A stretch of DNA of 5,876 nt, taken from positions 1 to 5,876 of the forward strand of contig CBHTUB010000392.1 of the NCBI GenBank assembly GCA_966095595.1, in the 5' to 3' direction. The notes beneath the pieces were generated by a model. That model worked only from the letters and a program-made list of their open reading frames with translations, made no database searches and had not been told where the DNA came from. This document shows positions 1-4,678 of this stretch, piece after piece; positions within the stretch are counted from its first letter, which is position 1, and every line of letters starts with the position of its first letter. The translations under genes and the position numbers were made by a program. This DNA comes from Chryseosolibacter sp966095595. Its GTDB lineage: Bacteria > Bacteroidota > Bacteroidia > Cytophagales > Cyclobacteriaceae.

Positions 1-400
1 CAAAAGGGATAACACCGATTGAAAGCAAAATGTGCGAGATCAGGACAAAGAAATAGACATACCTTACGACACCTGTCCCTCCGAACGGAGTCGCTTCACT
101 GGTCACGTGGTACGCCACATACATAGCCAGAAACAGAACGGACAGACTGATGCACACTTTAACAAGTCGCTCGTGCAGCTTTCTTCTGTTGTTTTTGATC
201 GCTATAACGGCGCTCACCAGGAATATCGCCGTCAGTCCGTTGATCGTCGCGTAGATCGGAGGAAGAAAAGAAAAATCGTACCCCTTGATCTTGGGCATCC
301 CAAAGAGCAATGCCACAACAACCGGTATCAGGATGGATAGCGTAACGATCAGTTTCCTGTGAGGCTCGCGTTGCTCGAGGGTATTGGTATTTGCACTCAT
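1..400 (-). CDS. DUF420 family membrane protein, CtaM-like oxidase assembly factor (3' end cut off by window)
   Basis: The frame opens with ATG at 400-398 and stays open to the window edge, giving 133 residues without a stop; the family is usually somewhat longer, so the C-terminus lies outside. Hydrophobic segments lie at about residues 17-33, 46-68, 80-97 and 112-133. The stretch from Tyr97-His98 through Thr100-Ser101-Glu102, Pro105-Phe106-Gly107-Gly108, Arg113-Tyr114 and His123 is the DUF420 signature, and His76 in a Lys-Leu-His-Glu-Arg loop is also typical. Known: DUF420 members CtaM/YozB of Firmicutes are required for active heme A-containing oxidases, and DUF420 genes commonly end cox clusters in Bacteroidota. 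Inferred: an inner-membrane factor for maturation of the oxidase encoded upstream, perhaps at a metal centre. It starts 8 bases after the SCO-like gene, so the two are probably co-translated. Family assignment is firm; the molecular role is not. Confidence 0.9.
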   Translation of the reverse strand, partial: MSANTNTLEQREPHRKLIVTLSILIPVVVALLFGMPKIKGYDFSFLPPIYATINGLTAIFLVSAVIAIKNNRRKLHERLVKVCISLSVLFLAMYVAYHVTSEATPFGGTGVVRYVYFFVLISHILLSIGVIPF

Positions 401-407
401 ATCACCT
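401..407 (-). promoter_or_regulatory. Shine-Dalgarno-like site for the DUF420 gene
   Basis: The minus strand reads AAAAGGTGATATG, where the first As overlap the TAA stop of the SCO-like gene and ATG is the DUF420 start. AAGG lies 4 bases before the start, and AGGTGAT also matches the complement of the usual 16S 3' end. This supports the start at 400 and translational coupling to the upstream gene. Such a site is noteworthy because Bacteroidota often start translation without a Shine-Dalgarno sequence. Confidence 0.5.
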
Positions 408-408
408 T

Positions 409-888
409 TTAATATCGTTTTAATAATATTGTCAGCTCGGCCTTCAGTCTGTCCACCTCATCGCGGTCGCCGGACTGATAGTAGCCTCTTATTCGTTTTT
501 CGCGGTCGACAACCACTACATCGGCATTTTCGGGCATGAGCAGCAGGCACCGTTTCAACATAAACGTATCTGAGGAGTCACGACCAAAAAGCTCTGCAAT
601 TTTCACTTCCGCCCCAAATTTTTCAACCATCATTTTATTCAATTGGTTTCGGTTCGGGGTAAATATGAGCATCAGCAGATTTTCATATCGCGGGATCGCT
701 GAACCGATCACACTATCCGGGAGCGTGTAGGGTGTTTTGTATTTAAAGTTACACCCGGGTGGCGTCTGGATTGGCTCAATGTTAGGAAGCGGCACATCGA
801 ATTCATTTTTACCGAAGAACTTAAGGAACAGGAATACCAGTACCGGTAATAAAAGGCCTACAAAAAGGAGAACGGATTTTTTACCCAC
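409..888 (-). CDS. Membrane-anchored SCO1/SenC-like protein lacking the copper-binding CxxxC motif
   Basis: 159 residues from a GTG start; an in-frame TAA lies only 9-11 bases upstream with no ATG between, so GTG is the best start. Residues 5-25 form one N-terminal membrane helix, followed by a periplasmic-type domain. Residues about 69-158 resemble the ends of the SCO thioredoxin fold: a strand and helix (Leu71-Ile75, Phe76-Phe91), then a strand ending in Val-Val-Asp128 and the Arg-Ile-Arg-Gly-Tyr-Tyr turn (132-137) with an Asp-Glu-Val-Asp-Arg-Leu helix, very like Bacteroidota SCO proteins. The CxxxC copper site and the distal His of true SCO proteins are absent; the only cysteines are Cys46 and Cys114. 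The protein is also shorter than a normal SCO. Position between the COX4-like and DUF420 genes is where SCO normally sits in this cluster. Inferred: a divergent or degenerate SCO relative with an assembly role that is not ordinary copper transfer. The fold assignment is by eye; a generic thioredoxin-like protein is the alternative. Confidence 0.72.
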   Translation of the reverse strand: MGKKSVLLFVGLLLPVLVFLFLKFFGKNEFDVPLPNIEPIQTPPGCNFKYKTPYTLPDSVIGSAIPRYENLLMLIFTPNRNQLNKMMVEKFGAEVKIAELFGRDSSDTFMLKRCLLLMPENADVVVVDREKRIRGYYQSGDRDEVDRLKAELTILLKRY

Positions 889-898
889 AGCGCTTTAA

Positions 899-933
899 AC
901 TAAAAAGGCTTAGGAATGCCCAAGCCTTTTTTT
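899..933 (-). terminator. Rho-independent terminator/attenuator hairpin between the COX4-like and SCO-like genes
   Basis: On the minus strand AAAAAGGCTT (931-922) pairs with AAGCCTTTTT (911-902); a G-U pair and two G-C pairs continue the stem to a CATT loop (918-915), 13 pairs in all. The 3' arm ends in five Us, followed by AGUUUAAAG. The position 921/912 pair is G-U on the minus transcript but would be an A-C mismatch on the plus transcript, so the hairpin is built for minus-strand RNA. It begins 17 bases after the COX4-like stop codon and ends 13 bases before the SCO-like GTG start. Confidence 0.8.
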
Positions 934-950
934 ATGATGTTAACTATTCA

Positions 951-1295
951 TTAGAAACCGAATCTCAGGTCAGAGATAGCCATACCCTCGTAAACGAAAG
1001 CAACGAGCATCCATACGACGAAGATCATCGGAATAAGGATCGACCAGATAAGGACCTTTGCCTCATGACGAAGGTGCATGAACTCACCGACAATTGCCGC
1101 CGCTTTTACGATGGTCAATAAGATGAACGTCCATACGCGGGTTTGATGAAACTGATGCGGAACCAGAAACGCAATACCAAATTCGATTGCCGTAATGATA
1201 CCGAGGGCAAGTGCAACCGTCCAAAGTTTCCTGATCTTCTCTTTGTTGGGAGGAAGAACGGTGACCTGTGTTGTTTCGTGAGAATGATGTGCCAT
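951..1295 (-). CDS. Cytochrome c oxidase subunit IV family protein (prokaryotic COX4 type)
   Basis: 114 residues with three membrane helices at about 25-45, 54-73 and 82-102, the layout of the small fourth subunit of bacterial caa3/aa3 oxidases. The family's conserved centre is visible: Glu38 in helix 1, Lys64 in helix 2, and Glu71-Phe-Met-His-Leu-Arg-His-Glu78 at the end of helix 2. The N-terminus carries three histidines within its first six residues, followed by a hydrophilic stretch to about residue 22. The protein is expected to stabilise the oxidase core in the inner membrane and has no catalytic residues. It follows the longer subunit III gene by 19 bases (A/T-rich leader, no clear Shine-Dalgarno) and is followed by a terminator hairpin, making it the last structural-subunit gene of the unit. 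Genes of this kind are called ctaF or coxD in other bacteria; I leave the symbol empty because naming varies. Confidence 0.9.
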   Translation of the reverse strand: MAHHSHETTQVTVLPPNKEKIRKLWTVALALGIITAIEFGIAFLVPHQFHQTRVWTFILLTIVKAAAIVGEFMHLRHEAKVLIWSILIPMIFVVWMLVAFVYEGMAISDLRFGF

Positions 1296-1314
1296 ATATT
1301 TTTTATTTGGACGA

Positions 1315-2070
1315 TTAAACCAGATAGAAGAATGTAAATACGAATACCCAAACGAGATCCACGAAGTGCCAGTAGAGACCTACCTTCTCAACCATTTCAT
1401 AGTGACCGCGTCTGTCATACACACCCATTACCGTATTGTAGTAGATCAGGAAGTTAAGGCAAACCCCGCTGAATACGTGGAAGCCGTGGAATCCTGTGAT
1501 GAAGAAAAAGAACGCTGCAAAATCCGGCGGACCGTACTGGTTCTGTGCGAGGTTGGCTCCGAAGAAAGTTGTTCCTTCGGCAACTGCAGGACCATGATGA
1601 GAGCCATGAATAAAGTGTGCCCATTCCCAGGCCTGGCATGACAGGAACGTGATACCACCGAGGATAGTCCACAACATCCATTTTTCAACTGCCGCGCGAT
1701 CCATACGATGGCCGGCTTCAACCGCAAGTACCATCGTAACGGAGCTCATGATGAGGATAAAGGTCATGAGACCTACGAACACCAATGGTGCGTAGAAATC
1801 AAAGAAAGGAATTGCTGCGTAAACCTTTTCGGGTATTGGCCAGTACTCCGGAGAAAAAACAAAGTTCTCAACACCTTGTGCTGCGTCGAACGCAGGATGT
1901 GAAGAACGAACTAAACCGTAAGTGATAAGTAACGCTGAAAAAGTGAAAGCATCAGACAGGAGGAAAAACCACATCATGAGCTTGCCGTAGCTGGCTCCCA
2001 TTGGTGATACTCCACCATCCCATACACTTCTTCCGGGTGCTTGAACGCTTGTTGTTGAGGTACTAGCCAT
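1315..2070 (-). CDS. ctaE: Cytochrome c oxidase subunit III, second (longer) copy
   Basis: 251 residues with five evident membrane helices, at about 33-51, 94-116, 132-154, 184-211 and 234-250. Subunit III marks are clear: Gln146-Ala-Trp-Glu149-Trp, with the conserved membrane Glu; His195-Gly-Phe-His198-Val near the start of helix 4; and Tyr233-Trp-His-Phe-Val-Asp-Leu-Val-Trp in the last helix, close to the mitochondrial COX3 version. Subunit III supports the catalytic core and proton uptake and binds no redox metal. A long loop at about 53-92 between helices 1 and 2 and another at 155-183 distinguish it from the shorter copy just upstream. It begins 12 bases after that gene's stop, with an A/T-rich leader (ATAAAATTATAC) and no Shine-Dalgarno, usual for Bacteroidota. 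Two unlike subunit III genes in a row are typical of Bacteroidota cox clusters. Which copy corresponds to canonical subunit III in the assembled enzyme cannot be told from sequence. Confidence 0.95.
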   Translation of the reverse strand: MASTSTTSVQAPGRSVWDGGVSPMGASYGKLMMWFFLLSDAFTFSALLITYGLVRSSHPAFDAAQGVENFVFSPEYWPIPEKVYAAIPFFDFYAPLVFVGLMTFILIMSSVTMVLAVEAGHRMDRAAVEKWMLWTILGGITFLSCQAWEWAHFIHGSHHGPAVAEGTTFFGANLAQNQYGPPDFAAFFFFITGFHGFHVFSGVCLNFLIYYNTVMGVYDRRGHYEMVEKVGLYWHFVDLVWVFVFTFFYLV

Positions 2071-2082
2071 GTATAATTTTAT

Positions 2083-2667
2083 TTATCGGTTCAATATTAG
2101 AAAGACGAACAAATATAGCCAAAGAACATCCAAAAAATGCCAATAAGTACCGCACATTTCGGCCATTATCATGTTTTTGGAATGCACTTTTCCCTTGAAA
2201 ACCCCCACCATCAGCAAAATGAGATAGACCACACCGCCCAGGACGTGCAGTCCGTGCGCTCCGCTGATCACATAGACAAACGAGCTCGATGCACTTCCTC
2301 CCGCGAGGTATTGCCCAAGGGTGATCATCTCGTTATACGCCAGGATCTGACCGATCATAAACGCGACACCCAATACGGTTGTAACCGCGATCAAGACCTT
2401 TGCACGCTCCAACTGGTCGTGCTTTAATGCCCAGGTGCCCAATATCAGCGTGATACTGCTGATGACGATAATGACCGTATTGATGTAGAACTGGGATGGC
2501 ATGATCAGCTCTACCCAATCCGTATCGCCACGCTTGACAATATATGCACTTGTCCATGCTGCAAACAACATCCCCACACTCACGATGAACAGCCACATCG
2601 CAAACTTCTTCGGATGCATGGCCCGTTGCTTCTTCGCTTCTTCTACTATTTTAATATCCTGTGTCAT
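2083..2667 (-). CDS. ctaE: Cytochrome c oxidase subunit III, first (shorter) copy
   Basis: 194 residues, five membrane helices at about 22-44, 60-80, 90-111, 128-156 and 174-192, matching the short bacterial form of subunit III. Conserved sites seen are the helix 1 stretch Met33-Leu-Phe-Ala-Ala to Ala41-Tyr, the His138-Gly-Leu-His141-Val pair, and Tyr175-Trp-His-Phe-Leu-Asp-Val-Leu-Trp in the last helix. The motif corresponding to the membrane Glu of the second copy is less clear here (Gly106-Gln-Ile-Leu-Ala-Tyr-Asn-Glu113). The gene starts 16 bases after ctaB, preceded by a purine-rich ribosome binding region, and its stop is 12 bases before the second subunit III gene, so all three are very probably in one transcript. 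The role is as an accessory inner-membrane subunit of the heme-copper oxidase. The product is too diverged from the second copy to be a recent duplication. Confidence 0.94.
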   Translation of the reverse strand: MTQDIKIVEEAKKQRAMHPKKFAMWLFIVSVGMLFAAWTSAYIVKRGDTDWVELIMPSQFYINTVIIVISSITLILGTWALKHDQLERAKVLIAVTTVLGVAFMIGQILAYNEMITLGQYLAGGSASSSFVYVISGAHGLHVLGGVVYLILLMVGVFKGKVHSKNMIMAEMCGTYWHFLDVLWLYLFVFLILNR

Positions 2668-2670
2668 AAA

Positions 2671-2682
2671 CTCCGCTCTCCT
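2671..2682 (-). promoter_or_regulatory. Purine-rich ribosome binding region of the first subunit III gene
   Basis: The 16-base gap after ctaB reads CAGGAGAGCGGAGTTT on the minus strand, immediately before ATG. AGGAG ends 10 bases and GGAG 3 bases before the start. A Shine-Dalgarno of this strength contrasts with the A/T-rich leaders of the two genes that follow (second subunit III, COX4-like) and may raise translation of a structural subunit relative to the heme-synthesis genes before it. Confidence 0.5.
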
Positions 2683-2683
2683 G

Positions 2684-3580
2684 TCAAACTTTATCCAACA
2701 AATATGCTATCTGAACTATCGGTAAATACAAAAACGATCCGAACATGATCTTCAATGCCGATCTGCGATCGCCCGTCTTCATCAATGAAATGGTCTGAGC
2801 GAAGAACAGCACCCCACACACCGTAGCCACGATCGCAGAATTGATCCCTGTGATCCCGAATGCCGCAGGCAACAGTCCGAGCGGGATCAGGCACATCGTA
2901 TAGATCATGATCTGAATGGCGGTATTCAGATCCTTTTGTCCGCTGTAAGGCAACAATTTAAATCCGGCTTTTTTATAGTCTTCGTCGGCCACCCATGCAA
3001 TTGCCCAGAAATGCGGGAACTGCCAGATGAATTGGATGCCGAAGATGATCAGTGCTTCATGCGAGATCGCTCCAGTCGCAGCGGTCCATCCGAGAAGTGG
3101 TGGCAACGCACCCGGGATCGCACCAACAAAGACAGCGATCGGTCCGACCCGTTTCAACGGTGTGTACACAAAACTGTACAGGATCATCGACACCAGCGAC
3201 AACACGGCGGTCAATGTGTTTGTGAATATCAGCAGTATGCCCAGGCCCGCGATAAGGCAGAGCACACAAAACGTCAATGCCTCCGAAACGGTGACCCTGC
3301 CTGTCGGCAATGGCCTGACACTTGTGCGCGTCATTAGCTTGTCAAGGTCTTTCTCGATGACCTGGTTGATGATCACCGATCCACCGGAAAGCAAAAAGCC
3401 ACCGATGAACAGCATGGCAAGCGAGAAGAGATTCAAGTCGTTCGATGCGAGCATGTATCCGAATGCGCAGGAGAAGGCAACAAGGAACGATAATCTGAAC
3501 TTGAGCAGCTCAAAATACGCTCTTGTTTTTGCCGCTAAAAACGCAGCTCCCGATAATGATTGTATTTGTCCCGCTATCAT
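2684..3580 (-). CDS. ctaB: Heme O synthase (protoheme IX farnesyltransferase)
   Basis: 298 residues, a full-length UbiA-family integral membrane prenyltransferase with about nine hydrophobic segments. It transfers a farnesyl group from farnesyl diphosphate to the vinyl group of heme B, forming heme O, the substrate of CtaA. The first Asp-rich prenyl-diphosphate/Mg site is Asn72-Gln-Val-Ile-Glu76-Lys-Asp78-Leu-Asp80, followed by Met83-Thr-Arg-Thr and Arg89-Pro-Leu-Pro. Further family marks are Tyr139-Thr-Pro-Leu-Lys-Arg, Gly153-Ala-Ile-Pro-Gly-Ala-Leu-Pro-Pro, Trp186-Gln-Phe-Pro-His-Phe-Trp and the second acidic site Asp199-Glu-Asp-Tyr-Lys-Lys-Ala-Gly. All expected elements are present, so the enzyme looks active. 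The ATG follows the ctaA stop by a single base (TAATATG), implying translational coupling, and both enzymes act in sequence on the same heme. An alternative upstream start is not needed because residues before the first helix already match the family. Confidence 0.96.
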   Translation of the reverse strand: MIAGQIQSLSGAAFLAAKTRAYFELLKFRLSFLVAFSCAFGYMLASNDLNLFSLAMLFIGGFLLSGGSVIINQVIEKDLDKLMTRTSVRPLPTGRVTVSEALTFCVLCLIAGLGILLIFTNTLTAVLSLVSMILYSFVYTPLKRVGPIAVFVGAIPGALPPLLGWTAATGAISHEALIIFGIQFIWQFPHFWAIAWVADEDYKKAGFKLLPYSGQKDLNTAIQIMIYTMCLIPLGLLPAAFGITGINSAIVATVCGVLFFAQTISLMKTGDRRSALKIMFGSFLYLPIVQIAYLLDKV

Positions 3581-3581
3581 A

Positions 3582-4598
3582 TTACGCTCCCAATGCTATT
3601 TCCTTTCCTCTTCTCTTCAGTTTCAATAGCAGCATAAACTGCATTCCAAAAGTAACGGTGGCAAGCAGGAGATGTATTGGCTGGAGATAAGGAGGCACTC
3701 CGAAATACCCCATTCCGACACCCGTTAAAATGGTCCCCAAAATTAAGAGGATTAATGTAAGGGGGAAAGCTTTTAGCCCCTCTGTTTTACGCAAATTCAC
3801 GATCAGGGCAACATGCAGGATCAACACGATCCACGAGAATGACCGGTGGATGACAAACGTCTCCTCTATCCTCGGGATCCATTCTTCCCTCCCGAAGCTC
3901 GTGGCCACCACATCAATGGCCTCCCTTACTTTAGTCCCAAGCAGTATCTGAACCAGCAGCGTGGTAATGCAGGCCAGGAGCCATACAAAGCCCACAGGCG
4001 ATTTAACCGCATAGACCCGATCATCGGTCCTGTCAGCAATAAAGATCAGCAATGCCACGATAACAAGGGCCAGGAACATGTGTACGGTCACGGTCCATGG
4101 AGTAAGATTTGTCGAGACAACGAAGGAGCCTATCCAGCCCTGAAAGCCGACCAGAACGAAGGTTATGAACGCAATGACAGTAAGGTGACGATGCGACCGC
4201 CAAACCCTGAGAGAGACAATAAACACCGCAAAAATGAGGAAACCGATAATTACGCCAACGATCCTGTTACCATACTCTATCCACGTCTTGACGGGGTTGA
4301 AATCAGCCTCTTGGCGAATACCCTCGTCCGCAAGGATCTTTTGTGCCGTCTCCTCCATCCCGAGCGCAGTAAGGTACCTTGCGAACTTTACGTTCTTCCT
4401 ATGGCGGTACTCCGAGTATATTTCCTTGTAATTTTCCGGGAGATCAGCTGCGGACGACGGCGGCGTCCAATTTCCGAAGCATTTTGGCCAATCGGGACAG
4501 CCCATTCCGGAACCCGTACTTCTCACGATCCCACCAACGAGAATCAGAACATAGACTGCTATTAACGTTGATATCGAAAGTCTGCGAAGGGATCGCAT
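3582..4598 (-). CDS. ctaA: Heme A synthase (COX15/CtaA family)
   Basis: 338 residues, about eight membrane helices in two four-helix halves. The enzyme oxidises the C8 methyl of heme O to a formyl group, giving the heme A needed by subunit I. The N-terminal signature Arg26-Ser-Thr-Gly-Ser-Gly-Met-Gly-Cys34-Pro-Asp-Trp-Pro-Lys-Cys40 is intact, including the loop cysteine pair. Three of the four expected heme-ligand histidines are present: His173 (TVHMF), His251 (VIHRSF) and His309 (QPIHL). The first is not: the Glu-x-x-His motif appears as Glu108-Tyr-Gly-Asn111. A hydrophilic insertion of roughly 60 residues between Cys40 and Glu108 is common in Bacteroidota members as I recall them. The start is fixed by an in-frame TAA 9 bases before the ATG. 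The start lies 18 bases downstream of a terminator-like hairpin after ctaD, and ctaB follows after one base. Confidence 0.95.
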   Translation of the reverse strand: MRSLRRLSISTLIAVYVLILVGGIVRSTGSGMGCPDWPKCFGNWTPPSSAADLPENYKEIYSEYRHRKNVKFARYLTALGMEETAQKILADEGIRQEADFNPVKTWIEYGNRIVGVIIGFLIFAVFIVSLRVWRSHRHLTVIAFITFVLVGFQGWIGSFVVSTNLTPWTVTVHMFLALVIVALLIFIADRTDDRVYAVKSPVGFVWLLACITTLLVQILLGTKVREAIDVVATSFGREEWIPRIEETFVIHRSFSWIVLILHVALIVNLRKTEGLKAFPLTLILLILGTILTGVGMGYFGVPPYLQPIHLLLATVTFGMQFMLLLKLKRRGKEIALGA

Positions 4599-4609
4599 CG
4601 AAGTGTGTT

Positions 4610-4669
4610 AAAAGAAAAAGGTTCAAAGCCTGCGCTGATCCTGATCGATCAACGGGGCCTTGAACCTTT
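4610..4669 (-). terminator. Rho-independent terminator/attenuator hairpin after ctaD
   Basis: On the minus strand AAAGGTTCAAGGCC (4669-4656) pairs over 14 positions with GGCTTTGAACCTTT (4630-4617), enclosing a 25-base loop that itself contains a TTGATCGATCAG near-palindrome. The 3' arm runs into UUUUUCUUUU. The single non-Watson-Crick position (4659/4627) is G-U on the minus transcript and A-C on the plus, so the structure suits minus-strand RNA. It starts 9 bases after the ctaD stop and ends 18 bases before the ctaA start codon. Confidence 0.82.
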
Positions 4670-4678
4670 GGTTATTTC

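Noticed and set aside
32..340. Plus-strand open frame of 102 codons at the left edge
   Set aside because: The opposite strand encodes the DUF420 signature; this product is Arg/His/Gln-rich with no recognisable features.
899..933. Bidirectional terminator serving a plus-strand gene
   Set aside because: A run of seven Ts exists on the plus strand too, but the stem has an A-C mismatch in that orientation and there is no plus-strand gene to terminate.
2668..2760. Possible internal promoter before the first subunit III gene (TAAAGTTTG close to the ATG)
   Set aside because: The spacing within the -7-like element is off by one base from TAnnTTTG, and no well-spaced -33 TTTG was found, so it is not supported.
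3027..3629. Plus-strand open frame of 200 codons opposite ctaB and the end of ctaA
   Set aside because: It is antisense to conserved ctaB motifs, has no family resemblance, and its openness follows from the codon pattern of ctaB.
3846..4565. Plus-strand open frame of 239 codons opposite ctaA
   Set aside because: It is entirely antisense to a clear ctaA, its product is hydrophilic with no recognisable domain and rich in Asn, Arg, Pro and His, as expected from the reverse complement of a membrane-protein gene.
4631..4655. TTGATCGATCAG near-palindrome as a possible operator
   Set aside because: It lies in the loop of the ctaD terminator and may simply be a nested stem; GATC-rich words occur throughout the window and no regulator is indicated.
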